Program-made: the position numbers and the translations under genes
The notes under the pieces: generated by a model
The model's database searches: none
What the model saw: only the letters and a program-made list of their open reading frames with translations
What the model was told of the DNA's origin: nothing
Assembly: GCF_963676065.1 (NCBI RefSeq)
Contig: NZ_OY780933.1
Coordinates: forward strand, 1,538,001 to 1,602,000
From: Maridesulfovibrio sp.
GTDB lineage: Bacteria; Desulfobacterota; Desulfovibrionia; Desulfovibrionales; Desulfovibrionaceae
DNA length: 64,000 bases
Direction: 5' to 3'
Shown: piece by piece, positions 1 to 8,116 of the stretch
Numbering within the stretch: position 1 is the first letter of the stretch
How the letters are laid out: each line of letters starts with the position of its first letter

Positions 1-576
1 CCAGCTGATGAAACCGAGCACAGCCATAGCGGTGTACACGATCATAAGTCCGCTGTAACCGGACCAGCCTTTTGCATAGTAGATACCGACATACATGGTG
101 TCGGCGGTGATCCAGAGCAGCCAGTTTTCCATATACTTCCTGGCCAGCAGATATTGGGCTATGAGAGAAAGTACGGTAGTCAGGGCATCCCACCAGGGGA
201 ATGACGCCTCAAGGTAATTCTCCATCAAATATCCGGTGGGGACAAAGGTAACCAGTCCTATCAGAATAAGTCGCAAAGCCAGTTTGCGGTCCACGCGCTG
301 AATCTTCAGCGGGCTGTTGTCTTGGCCGCCTCGCAGCCATTGATACCAGCCGTAAAAGCCGAGAATGACATAGACAAGCTGTAGAAATGCGTCTGAATAT
401 AGTTTGCCCTGAAATACAATGACCATCCAGATTCCCACGCTGACAATCCCGAAAGGCCAACAGAGCGGATTCTGACGCACGCTCAGAAAGATGTATACCA
501 GCCCGGTGGCGATGGAAAGTTGCTCCCCGAGTCCCATTGAGCTTACGAAATTGATTATGAAGTTGATGATTTCCAT
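1..576 (-). CDS. pnuC: PnuC-family nicotinamide riboside/NMN transporter (C-terminus beyond window)
   Basis: Inner-membrane protein expected to import nicotinamide riboside or a related vitamin for NAD synthesis. The 192 readable residues are strongly hydrophobic with several membrane segments, and contain family-typical aromatic stretches such as GWYQWLRGG near residue 75 and WDALTTVLSLIAQYLLARK near residue 115, followed by a tryptophan-rich WLLWITADTMYVGIYY block. The ATG at 574-576 opens the frame, which runs without a stop to the window edge, so the end of the protein is missing. PnuC relatives differ in substrate (nicotinamide riboside, thiamine, riboflavin), so the exact substrate is an inference. 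Confidence 0.85.
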   Translation of the reverse strand, partial: MEIINFIINFVSSMGLGEQLSIATGLVYIFLSVRQNPLCWPFGIVSVGIWMVIVFQGKLYSDAFLQLVYVILGFYGWYQWLRGGQDNSPLKIQRVDRKLALRLILIGLVTFVPTGYLMENYLEASFPWWDALTTVLSLIAQYLLARKYMENWLLWITADTMYVGIYYAKGWSGYSGLMIVYTAMAVLGFISW

Positions 577-773
577 ATATATCCTGTGACGATATGTTTT
601 TTGCGTTGAATAAGTTTTGCAATATTATCGATTTCAGGGATAAAGTCCATTTACGGTCCAGTTTAAAGCCTTGGTTTGATCTGTACCGGTTTTGTTTTTT
701 ATTGCTGTATATTACAGGGTACAGATTGATCTGCTATGTGGATATGAAAAAGATTGAGTCCAAGGAGGACACT

Positions 774-1463
774 ATGAAAACTCTCGGAATTCTCGGCGGT
801 ATGAGCTGGGAATCAACTGTATCATATTACAAACTTCTCAATGAGGGAGTGCGCGATAAACTGGGCGGACTTCATTCCTGCCGCATGATCATGCACAGCG
901 TTGATTTCGCACCTTTTGCGGAGCAGATGGGGCAAGACGACTGGGAAAGCGTAACCGCAGGATTGATTCAGGCCGCAAAGAGCGTTGAAGCAGGTGGATC
1001 AGATGCCCTTATCATTGCTACAAATACCATGCACAAGGCTGCGGATGAAATTCAGAGCGAGTTGAACATTCCCCTGCTGCATATGGCTGATGCCATCGCC
1101 GGGGGCGCGAAAAAGACCGGTGCTTCCAAACTTGGGCTGCTGGGTACCGCTTTTACCATGGAGCAGGACTTTCTGTCCCGCCCGCTGAAGGAAAAGTATG
1201 GTCTGGACGTGATAGTACCGGACTGCGAAGAAAGGGCGATGGTTCACCGGACAATATTTGATGAGCTTTGTTGCGGCAGAATGATGGATGCGACTAGGGC
1301 AGGATACGTAAAAATTATTGAAAAAATGGTCGAACAGGGCGCTGAAACAGTTGTACTCGGCTGTACTGAGATCGGGTTGCTTGTTAGGCCGGAAGATGTA
1401 TCTGTACCATTGATTGATACGGTCCGTGCTCATGTAGATCTTGCGCTTGATTATGTTTTATGA
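774..1463 (+). CDS. Aspartate/glutamate racemase family amino-acid racemase (YgeA/RacX-like)
   Basis: Cofactor-independent racemase of about 229 residues, the usual family length. It begins with the hallmark GILGGMSWEST, has ATNTMH near residue 85 and GCTEI near residue 195. The second catalytic cysteine is present in GCTEI, whereas the first catalytic position is threonine in TNTMH, as known for broad-specificity racemases of the E. coli YgeA type rather than true aspartate racemase. The start is chosen at 774 because a strong AAGGAGG lies just upstream; an upstream extension of the frame to 594 has no such site. Probable role: making D-amino acids or racemising L-amino acids in the cytoplasm. 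Confidence 0.85.
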   Translation: MKTLGILGGMSWESTVSYYKLLNEGVRDKLGGLHSCRMIMHSVDFAPFAEQMGQDDWESVTAGLIQAAKSVEAGGSDALIIATNTMHKAADEIQSELNIPLLHMADAIAGGAKKTGASKLGLLGTAFTMEQDFLSRPLKEKYGLDVIVPDCEERAMVHRTIFDELCCGRMMDATRAGYVKIIEKMVEQGAETVVLGCTEIGLLVRPEDVSVPLIDTVRAHVDLALDYVL

Positions 1464-1497
1464 TTCCTGAAAATAATCAGTTACGGTAGGAGTTTAT

Positions 1498-1950
1498 ATG
1501 TCTGATATGGACATGAAGTTTATGGAAGAGGCCTACAAGCTCGCTAAAAAAAGTTTTGATGACGGTGGATTGCCCATCGGCGCTGTACTGGTTCGTGACG
1601 GTGAAATTATCGGGCGCGGTCATAACCAGCGGGTGCAAAAAGGTGATCCCATCGCGCATGGTGAAATGGATTGCATCCGCAACGCGGGGCGGCAGAAAAC
1701 CTACAAGGATACAACAATCTACACCACATTATCGCCATGTATGATGTGCTCAGGCACTATCGTACAGTTCGGCATTTCCCGTGTAGTTATCGGTGAGAAC
1801 AGGAATTTCGGCGGCAATGAAGAGTTCCTGATCTCGCGCGGTGTACAGGTGGATGTTCTGGATCATCCCAAGTGTATAGATTTGATGGAAAGGCTCAAAT
1901 CCGAAAAGCCCGCCCTTTGGGCGGAAGACATCGGAGCCGCAGGAAGCTAA
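1498..1950 (+). CDS. Cytosine deaminase-type nucleobase deaminase
   Basis: Small zinc-dependent deaminase of 150 residues. The zinc site is visible as HGEMD (H and catalytic E, near residue 52) and SPCMMC (two cysteines, near residue 80). The part after the zinc site, including GENRNFGG and the C-terminal PALWAEDIG, follows the pattern of yeast-type cytosine deaminase more closely than TadA or guanine deaminase, so conversion of cytosine to uracil for salvage is the favoured role. GGTAGGAG precedes the ATG. It starts 34 bp after the racemase and may share its transcript; a hairpin at 2027-2066 probably ends transcription. Confidence 0.8.
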   Translation: MSDMDMKFMEEAYKLAKKSFDDGGLPIGAVLVRDGEIIGRGHNQRVQKGDPIAHGEMDCIRNAGRQKTYKDTTIYTTLSPCMMCSGTIVQFGISRVVIGENRNFGGNEEFLISRGVQVDVLDHPKCIDLMERLKSEKPALWAEDIGAAGS

Positions 1951-2026
1951 GGAAGGCTGGACCAAAGCCGCAGAACTGGGTGAAGCAGTTGAGTACTGGA
2001 AGCAGGTCCCCTTTCATTCTCTACGC

Positions 2027-2066
2027 AAAGCCGTTCCGTAATTCACGGGACGGTTTTCCATTTTTA
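2027..2066 (+). terminator. Rho-independent terminator after cytosine deaminase gene
   Basis: A 12-bp stem with one or two G-T pairs (AAGCCGTTCCGT pairing with ACGGGACGGTTT) and a short loop is followed by CCATTTTTAATTA. It lies between the deaminase gene and the toxin gene and separates their transcription. Confidence 0.6.
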
Positions 2067-2114
2067 ATTATGCCGGATATTGACACGGTGTATCCGAATG
2101 AATACATTTTAAAC

Positions 2115-2417
2115 ATGAATCAGTTCGACAGCACAGATGTCTTTGATAAATGGCTTTGCAAGCTTAAAGATCATGTAGGGAAAGCCCGCATTCTTTCAAG
2201 GATTGATCAGGCTAAGTTCGGACTGTTCGGTGATTGTAAATCTGTTGGTAATAATGTTTCTGAAATGAGGATTTCAGTTGGTCCGGGCTATAGGGTTTAT
2301 TTTACCAAAGTCCGTGACAGGTATTATTTTTTGCTGGCAGGCGGGGATAAATCCAGCCAGAAGAAAGATATTTCAAAAGCACATGTACTGGCTGATGAAA
2401 TAAGGAACGAGGTGTAA
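2115..2417 (+). CDS. HigB/RelE-like toxin of a type II toxin-antitoxin pair
   Basis: About 100 residues matching the killer-protein family related to RelE/HigB (TIGR02683 style): FDKWL near the N-terminus, ARILSRIDQAKFGLFGDCK, SEMRISVGPGYRVYFT and LLAGGDKSSQKKDI. These proteins are ribosome-dependent or free mRNA endonucleases. The start at 2115 aligns best with family length (MNQFDSTDVFDKWL), but there is no clear ribosome site there; GTG at 2088 and ATG at 2070 are alternatives in the same frame. The stop is 2 bp before the antitoxin start, the toxin-first order typical of higBA. Self-regulation by the antitoxin is expected from the family. Confidence 0.8.
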   Translation: MNQFDSTDVFDKWLCKLKDHVGKARILSRIDQAKFGLFGDCKSVGNNVSEMRISVGPGYRVYFTKVRDRYYFLLAGGDKSSQKKDISKAHVLADEIRNEV

Positions 2418-2419
2418 TC

Positions 2420-2716
2420 ATGGCAAAGACAAAGCCTTTTGAAACATATGAACATCTTGATAATGAAGAAGTAATAGCTGAATATTTGAATGCAGCACTT
2501 GAATCCGGCAATCAGGATGTAATGCTTATGGCTGTGGCTAATATTGCCAAGGCTAGAGGGATGAGCCAGTTGGCTAAAGATGCCGGACTTGGCAGGGAGA
2601 GTCTGTATAAGGCTCTTAGTCCCGGTTCTCAGCCGCGATACAGCACTATTATGAAGGTTCTCGGTGCTCTTGGGGTTTCACTACGTGTTGAGCCTAAGGA
2701 TAATTCTATGCAGTAG
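2420..2716 (+). CDS. HigA-like antitoxin with XRE helix-turn-helix
   Basis: 98-residue partner of the preceding toxin, with the addiction-module antidote pattern (TIGR02684 style): an N-terminal toxin-binding part containing EEVIAEYLNAALES, then a helix-turn-helix containing GMSQLAKDAGLGRESLYKAL and PRYSTIMKVLGALGV. Known members bind and neutralise the toxin and repress the operon. A strong hairpin at 2804-2839 closes the pair. Confidence 0.85.
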   Translation: MAKTKPFETYEHLDNEEVIAEYLNAALESGNQDVMLMAVANIAKARGMSQLAKDAGLGRESLYKALSPGSQPRYSTIMKVLGALGVSLRVEPKDNSMQ

Positions 2717-2803
2717 TCTCTCGGCTGGTACTGCCACCGAATCTTACGATATGTATCACACGGGACCGGGGTTGGTTCGTGCCACCGGCAAAACCAGAAC
2801 GCA

Positions 2804-2839
2804 AAAAAGCCCTGCTTTATTTCTAAAGCAGGGCTTTTT
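2804..2839 (+). terminator. Strong bidirectional terminator after TA pair
   Basis: AAAGCCCTGCTTTA and its complement around a short loop, flanked by an A-run and a T-run. It can stop both the TA transcript and transcription from the opposite-strand tRNA-Thr. Confidence 0.85.
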
Positions 2840-2847
2840 GATTGCTG

Positions 2848-2923
<76 letters not shown>

Positions 2924-3035
2924 GCCTTTATATGGTGGCTTTCTTTAGCGGTAATGCCTTTGGCGGCACGCTCAACCGCGTTAGCGGGAGCTTCGTCGAA
3001 AGCCTTAGAGAACCAATTTGCAATGATCTTTATGT

Positions 3036-3068
3036 CAAAAGAAAGGGTCGTAGTGGTCTACGACCCTT
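3036..3068 (-). terminator. Terminator of tRNA-Pro(GGG)
   Basis: Perfect 11-bp stem AAGGGTCGTAG with a 4-nt loop; on the minus strand it is followed by TTCTTTTGAC. It lies about 20 bp beyond the CCA end of the tRNA-Pro gene. Confidence 0.75.
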
Positions 3069-3086
3069 GGGGGTATCTTTTTGACG

Positions 3087-3163
3087 TGGTCGGGATGAGA
3101 GGATTTGAACCTCCGACCCCTTGAACCCCATTCAAGTGCGCTCCCAGGCTGCGCTACATCCCG
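3087..3163 (-). tRNA. tRNA-Pro (anticodon GGG)
   Basis: Minus-strand gene with acceptor CGGGATG pairing with CATCCCG, discriminator A and encoded CCA. D arm GCGCAGCCTGGGAGCGC, anticodon stem CTTGA/TCAAG around loop ATGGGGT (anticodon GGG), T arm GGAGGTTCAAATCCTCT. It is intact and distinct from the tRNA-Pro(UGG) 3' halves seen at 32-39 kb. Confidence 0.93.
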
Positions 3164-3366
3164 ACGTCACGAAGAGAGGTTCTATGGAAATGTGACGGAC
3201 AAGTCAACACCTTTTTTCGGAAAAATAAGATTTATTAAAAGTTCAAGTATTATAACAATTGCGAAACCTTAACTCGTATATCCCAAGAGGATGAGCTAAA
3301 GGCCGGAATCAGGCGCTCGAGACTCATTCGCGGAGCGATTCAGTCAGGGCTATCTCGGGTTTTCAG

Positions 3367-3525
3367 CTAGGTATGCGTTTTTGGCGGCGGCAGGTCTTTT
3401 CCGCAGCGACTGCATTTTATGGTCTTGTCCTTATTCTCAAGACCTACGACATTTTGCTGTCCGCACGCAGGACATTTGCGTTTACGTTTGAATGCCGCCA
3501 TCAGCGTTGAATATATTCCCCACAT
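3367..3525 (-). CDS. Small zinc-ribbon protein (44 or 52 aa)
   Basis: Minus-strand short gene with two CxxC knuckles: KCPACGQQN and KCSRCGKD, separated by about 20 residues, in a basic protein ending PPPKTHT. The two knuckles make a four-cysteine zinc ribbon. Two in-frame starts exist, ATG at 3523-3525 (adds MWGIYSTL) and ATG at 3499-3501; neither has a strong ribosome site. Role unknown; nucleic-acid or protein binding is only suggested by the fold. It stands alone between the tRNA genes and a secreted protein gene. Confidence 0.6.
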   Translation of the reverse strand: MWGIYSTLMAAFKRKRKCPACGQQNVVGLENKDKTIKCSRCGKDLPPPKTHT

Positions 3526-3599
3526 TATGATAATTCCCGTGTTTAAAATTACTTGGCTCGGAGTCGGGCAGTACTAGCCCGGAAACTGCGGGCTTGGTT

Positions 3600-3632
3600 C
3601 CCGGCAGATTTTAATCGATAAAATCTGCCGGG
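3600..3632. repeat. Perfect inverted repeat
   Basis: 13-bp arms (CCCGGCAGATTTT and complement) around a 7-base loop. There is no T-run on either side, so it is not a standard terminator. It lies between the zinc-ribbon gene and the 3' end of the secreted-protein gene and could be a transcript-end structure or a protein-binding site. The 3526-3729 interval holds nothing else I can support. Confidence 0.6.
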
Positions 3633-3729
3633 GAGGGGATATGATGCTTTATTTTGATCGGGAGTGCATTAAAAACCGTACCGATTATACCATACGTTCA
3701 GTGAATAAAGCTGCGCTGTACAGGTTGTC

Positions 3730-4905
3730 TTAATGCCATTCGCACCGCCAACCGGCATAGCCGCCCTCTGAAAAAAGGCGGATTTTATAAACACCGGGGC
3801 TTACGGTGATATGTTCAGACATGCCGACGACAACTTCTTCCACGAGCTGATTGTCTTTGGTCAGAATTTTTACCCTGTAGCGCTGCTTTCCCTGCTTGTA
3901 AGGATCGGTGAAGCGCAGGGTGGTTCCTGATACAGTGCTAAGTTCCCATTCGCCCCGGCTGTCTGCGGTACCGGCCTTGAGGCTTCCGTGAGCCAGACGC
4001 CAACTTGCGGCCAGATTTCCGCGAATCTTTCTGGCGTAATTCATCTTGGGCCGGGGCTGCTGGGGAACATTCTGCACTGCGGGGGGCGGTACGGACTGTG
4101 AACCGCCGGAAATCTTTGTACCCCAGACCCGGTTACCGATCTGGTTTTTACCTTCAACTTTTCTGCCGTCAGCTGAAAGGGTCAGGGTATCCACCCATCT
4201 ACCGTTACTCCAGATTATTTTTACCACGCCGCGTGCGGGATCAAGGCATTGCCAGCTGTTGCCGTTTCCGGGCATGCGTCCACCTGCATAGAACTGTGCT
4301 TCTGATCCGGTAAACCACTTCCACTTGCCCACTAACTGCTCACAACCGTTGCCGCTAGTTCCGTATGGGGAGTTGCCTCCTGCTGTCGCGCTGGAGGGCG
4401 GCGAAAAACGCAGGCTGTTAATGCTTTGGTAGACCAGGTTCTGGTATTGCTGTGCAAAAGATTCGGCAAATACACCGATGGCGACAACCGCCCCGCCGTT
4501 GGCGTATGTGAAAATGGCGTAGGCATGAAGTCGGTTGCCGTTATAAAATGAACTGTATTCCCGAAAGATTGCCGGGTGGTTGTCCTGCATTATATTACGG
4601 CTGTTTATCCTGTTTTGAAAATAGGCACCGCCACGATTCAGGATTCCTTTTTCCATGTGATCGGCAATGGTTTGCAGTCCGGGATTGTTTCCTGGTGCGG
4701 CATAGACTTCAATGAAGGCGTTGCGGTCCGGGGATATGACCTGTTTTTTTAGGTCGTTGGATAAACCTTGTGTGTTTTGGGTCCATGCGGTGGGTGTTTG
4801 GATCCAAAAATCATAATCACCATAAGCTGTAGCTTTATGCGTTCCGGACAGCAGAAAGACCGCTGTCAGCAGGATGTAAATGAGTAGGCATTTGTTATTT
4901 CGCAT
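3730..4905 (-). CDS. Secreted protein of unknown function
   Basis: 391 residues starting with a clear signal peptide (basic start, LLIYILLTAVFLLSG core, cleavage probably after KATAYG). Residues about 30-165 contain FWIQTPTAWTQN and a region that looks like a PsbP/DcrB-type fold (hydrophobic strands, YAIFTYANGGAVVAIGVFAES). A glycine/serine linker follows, then a domain beginning CEQLVGKWKWFTGSEAQFYA and containing GRWVDTLTLSADGRKVEG. A proline/glutamine linker leads to a C-terminal beta-rich domain. GGAGG precedes the ATG. I do not recognise the full protein; an envelope role is inferred only from the export signal. Confidence 0.75.
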   Translation of the reverse strand: MRNNKCLLIYILLTAVFLLSGTHKATAYGDYDFWIQTPTAWTQNTQGLSNDLKKQVISPDRNAFIEVYAAPGNNPGLQTIADHMEKGILNRGGAYFQNRINSRNIMQDNHPAIFREYSSFYNGNRLHAYAIFTYANGGAVVAIGVFAESFAQQYQNLVYQSINSLRFSPPSSATAGGNSPYGTSGNGCEQLVGKWKWFTGSEAQFYAGGRMPGNGNSWQCLDPARGVVKIIWSNGRWVDTLTLSADGRKVEGKNQIGNRVWGTKISGGSQSVPPPAVQNVPQQPRPKMNYARKIRGNLAASWRLAHGSLKAGTADSRGEWELSTVSGTTLRFTDPYKQGKQRYRVKILTKDNQLVEEVVVGMSEHITVSPGVYKIRLFSEGGYAGWRCEWH

Positions 4906-5036
4906 AGTGTGCCTCCGGCTAAATGAAAGTTTTCAGGCATTCTCATTATAGGCCGGATTCAGGCTTTTTTGCAATTACTAAGCGAAAATTTCAATGCCGG
5001 CTGCTTGTCGGCAAGATGGGATAAAATACAGTTGAT

Positions 5037-6191
5037 TTAAAGAGCGTTAGTTAATATCTCCCGCAATTCCTGTTTAGTCAGCTCGATAGGATTACCTTTC
5101 ATACTGCTGGCCCGCGCGGCTTTGGAGGCTAAGGAGTCGAAATCTCTTTCCTGCACACCTATTTCTCTCAGTCCGGGGATTTTCATCGCGGCGCAGACGT
5201 CTTTTACCCATTCAATACCATCCGCAGCTATGGCGGAGCTGTTTCCGGTCAGGATCTGCGCGGTTTCATCATAAGCGTTCAGTGCCGGATTTTGCGGGTC
5301 GCGATTCTTCAGGGCGCGGATATTAACTTCCATTACATAAGGCAGAAGAGCTGCACAGACCGCCCCGTGCGGAGCCTTGAATTCTCCTCCCAGAGGGGCA
5401 GCGAAACCATGGACCGCGCCTAATTTGGCGTTGGCAAGGGTGATGCCGGAAAAAAGGCTTGCCAGTGCCATGCCGGTGCGTGCTTCTGCATTCTGCCCGT
5501 CTTTGTATGCTTTAAGCAGAGACTGTGCTCCGTGTTTCAACCCTTCGCGGCAGAGTGCATCAGTCATTGGCGAAGAAAATTTTGAGACAAAAGATTCCAT
5601 GAGCTGGGTCAGGGCATCCAGACCGGTGGCCGCGGTTACTTCCGGGGGAGCAGAAATGGTCAGCAGCGGATCAACAACGGCGAGATCGGCAATCATGTCA
5701 GCGGAGCGCAGGCTGACTTTTACTTTGTGCTCAGCGCAAAGAAGTACCGCGTTGGTTGTTACCTCCGAGCCGGTTCCCGATGTGGTGGGAGCGGCGATGA
5801 GCGGCAGGGGCTTTTCTTCCAGCGGCATTCCCTTGCCGACTACTTCCAGATAATCCAGCAGATCCCGTTTGTTGGGAATGAGTGCGGCTATGGCCTTTCC
5901 TGCGTCAAGAACGCTGCCGCCGCCGACAGCGACAACTACGTCGCAGCCTTTGGCGCGGGCTTCTGCCACATGGTTGGCAATCAGTTCCGTCTCCGGTTCT
6001 TGCGATATGGAAATAATATGCGGGTCCAGTCCCTTTTCTTGCAAAATTTTAATGAGCCATTGCACTCTCCGGGGGGACTTTCCGGTAACAAGGCAGACAT
6101 TGTTACCCATGGCAGCTGCATGGGCGGGGATCGAGCGGGAACTGTCCGCTCCGAAGACAATTTTGGGTGCGGTGGAAAATTGAAAGTTCAT
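5037..6191 (-). CDS. Iron-containing alcohol dehydrogenase
   Basis: NAD(P)-dependent group III dehydrogenase of about 384 residues, the normal length. Visible motifs: GGGSVLDAGKAIA (nucleotide binding, near residue 95), APTTSGTGSEVT (near 135), and the metal-binding block HGFAAPLGGEFKAPHG with its histidines (near 265). The likely start is the ATG at 6189-6191 (MNFQFSTAPKIVFG), which fits family N-termini; GTG at 6207-6209 would add six residues. Members interconvert alcohols and aldehydes; in sulfate reducers they feed ethanol or similar alcohols into energy metabolism, but the substrate cannot be read from sequence. It is monocistronic. Confidence 0.88.
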   Translation of the reverse strand: MNFQFSTAPKIVFGADSSRSIPAHAAAMGNNVCLVTGKSPRRVQWLIKILQEKGLDPHIISISQEPETELIANHVAEARAKGCDVVVAVGGGSVLDAGKAIAALIPNKRDLLDYLEVVGKGMPLEEKPLPLIAAPTTSGTGSEVTTNAVLLCAEHKVKVSLRSADMIADLAVVDPLLTISAPPEVTAATGLDALTQLMESFVSKFSSPMTDALCREGLKHGAQSLLKAYKDGQNAEARTGMALASLFSGITLANAKLGAVHGFAAPLGGEFKAPHGAVCAALLPYVMEVNIRALKNRDPQNPALNAYDETAQILTGNSSAIAADGIEWVKDVCAAMKIPGLREIGVQERDFDSLASKAARASSMKGNPIELTKQELREILTNAL

Positions 6192-6392
6192 GACGGAAGG
6201 ATACCTCACAGATTTTGTGTCCGCAATTTGTTTATTGAGCTGTAAGTTGTAACAAAAACTATGCTGGTTTTGCTGATAATGCGCACAAACCTGTAATGAA
6301 AACGAAGTCTTCCTGTAATGTCTTTACGCAAAAATTTGAGCATAAATTCCACGTTCTGGGGAGTAAAAATTACGCATATCAGGAGTTATACA

Positions 6393-7502
6393 ATGGAAAG
6401 ACGCGATTTCTTAAAGATGGGTATTGTTGCCGGAGCCGCAGTGGCTGCTTCCGCAATGCCAGCACTGGCTGAGGCTTCTTATACTGAGTTCACCATTAAA
6501 GATTGCATGGAGCTGACACCAAAGCAGATGGCGGAGAATTCCGGCGCTGTAATGGAATCCTGGAAGTATATTCAAAAACAGGCTGCCAGCATAAGAAATC
6601 CTAAACTGCGTAAAGCAGTACAGGAAATAATCGAAAATCCTGCTCCCAGGCTTTTGAACGCCGTTGCCGGACGCAAGAAAGAAGTTTACAAAGAACTTAA
6701 AAAGAAAGGCTGGCTTGAGGGTGTATCCTATGATGCCTTTTTGCCTGAAAACGGATCTGCCAAAAATGCCAATCAGCCTTTCTACGCCGCACCGGGCAGC
6801 GGGTATACCAGCCATCACTGCTATCCCGGAGGCCTTGCTACCCATACAGCCTTAAATGTTGAAATGTCTTTGGCCCTGTACGACAATTACAAGAACATTT
6901 ACGGATTCGATCTTGACCGCGATGTTGTCGTTGCCGCTCAGATTCTGCATGACCTGCATAAACCGTGGGTTTTCCAGTGGCAGAAAGACGGTTCCAGCCG
7001 CAATGAAAACAAGCTTGCCGGAACCGGTGAACATCATGTTCTCGGTTTGGCTGAGTCTATTACCCGCGGTCTCCCTGCCGAGGTCTGCGTGGCGCAAGCC
7101 TGTGCCCATAACCATCCCGGATTTTCAAAAGACGAGGAAAGTCCGGTCAGATGGCTTAAGGCCGCAGCTGTAATTGCCGATGTTGAGCCTGTGGAATATG
7201 GTCTGCTTGCCGCTGATGGCAAAACTCTTCCTTTGCAGCGCAGCATGGAAGCTTTTGTTACCCACTTAGGTGATCATGATTGGATTCTGACTGTTCCGGC
7301 AGCCAAATGGCTTATCCCGGTCATGGAAGATATTGCAGTGCAGGATTACGGTATGACCAAAGCTGAGACCAAATCAGCCAAGTTCCATGCTTTTCGTAAT
7401 ATTGTTTTCAGTCAGGCCACGATAATGGCTCTTTATCACCTGATGCAAAAGGATGGTAGAGAAGCTCTGCGTAAGCAGGTCCACACAATCGTAAAAGCTT
7501 AG
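6393..7502 (+). CDS. Tat-exported HD-domain protein
   Basis: 369 residues. The N-terminus MERRDFLKMGIVAGAAVAASA is a twin-arginine signal with an alanine-rich core and likely cleavage after ALA. The mature part carries an HD-type metal site: SHHCYPGGLATH (near residue 145), ILHDLHK (near 192), EHHVLG, AHNHPGF and IADVEP. HD proteins are usually cytoplasmic phosphohydrolases, so Tat export is unusual. Start 6393 is chosen because AGGAG sits 9 bp upstream and it begins the Tat motif; the longer frame from 6318 lacks this. A strong terminator follows. Substrate unknown. Confidence 0.75.
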   Translation: MERRDFLKMGIVAGAAVAASAMPALAEASYTEFTIKDCMELTPKQMAENSGAVMESWKYIQKQAASIRNPKLRKAVQEIIENPAPRLLNAVAGRKKEVYKELKKKGWLEGVSYDAFLPENGSAKNANQPFYAAPGSGYTSHHCYPGGLATHTALNVEMSLALYDNYKNIYGFDLDRDVVVAAQILHDLHKPWVFQWQKDGSSRNENKLAGTGEHHVLGLAESITRGLPAEVCVAQACAHNHPGFSKDEESPVRWLKAAAVIADVEPVEYGLLAADGKTLPLQRSMEAFVTHLGDHDWILTVPAAKWLIPVMEDIAVQDYGMTKAETKSAKFHAFRNIVFSQATIMALYHLMQKDGREALRKQVHTIVKA

Positions 7503-7520
7503 CTGTTTGATGTATCGATA

Positions 7521-7565
7521 AAAAAAGAGGGTGGTTGCCGATTTTCGGCAGCCACCCTCTTTTTG
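7521..7565. terminator. Strong bidirectional terminator
   Basis: Long GC-rich hairpin (AGAGGGTGG...CCACCCTCT with an inner TGCCG/CGGCA stem) flanked by an A-run and a T-run, between the convergent HD-domain and TSCPD genes. Confidence 0.9.
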
Positions 7566-7583
7566 TTAGATTGAAAATTCTGT

Positions 7584-7895
7584 TTAGCTTTCCATGTATT
7601 CGGTCAGAGCTTTACAGAGCTGGTCAGCGCAGGAAGTAGATTTTTTACCGCAGGTGATTCCTTCAAGGGTCAGAATTATCTTTTCAAGTTCCATCCCGGT
7701 TACAAGGGCGGAAACCGCCTTGAGGTTACCGTCGCAGCCGCCGGTGAATTTCAGGTAAGTGACTTTATTGTCTTCCACTTTGAAGCGGATCAATTTTGCA
7801 CAGACTCCTTTAGGAGTGAAAGTCCGACTGCCTTCGGGAGCGTCTATGCCTCCCATGGGTGTGAGCGCGCTTGGCTGTAGGGTGATATTTTCCAT
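7584..7895 (-). CDS. TSCPD-domain protein (TIGR03905-like)
   Basis: 103 residues with the pattern of the small stand-alone TSCPD family: GVCAKLIRFKVEDNKV, FTGGCDGNLKAVSALV, and ITCGKKSTSCADQLCKAL near the end. The domain is also found at the C-terminus of some ribonucleotide reductases. The name-giving TSCPD reads TSCAD here. Three cysteines typical of the family (VC, GGC, SC) are kept. Biochemical role not established. Confidence 0.75.
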   Translation of the reverse strand: MENITLQPSALTPMGGIDAPEGSRTFTPKGVCAKLIRFKVEDNKVTYLKFTGGCDGNLKAVSALVTGMELEKIILTLEGITCGKKSTSCADQLCKALTEYMES

Positions 7896-8116
7896 TTTTT
7901 CCTCTGTATTTGATTAAAGTCATATCCGCGTATGGAATTGCGGGTAGTCTTGAATTTATTTTGTCGATATTTTTCATCATGAAAATACAGCTAAGGTCAA
8001 GGTCGTTTTCGGATCTTATTCAGACTTATTTTTGACTTTTTTAGCTTAGTGTGAAATTTTTTTGCTGTTTGGCAAATAACGAAAGTATGTTTGAAATTTA
8101 TTAAAGGATGAGTGGA

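Noticed and set aside
1872-2114. N-terminal extension of the toxin frame overlapping the deaminase gene
   Set aside because: It runs through the deaminase 3' end and a terminator hairpin, and the family starts near 2115.
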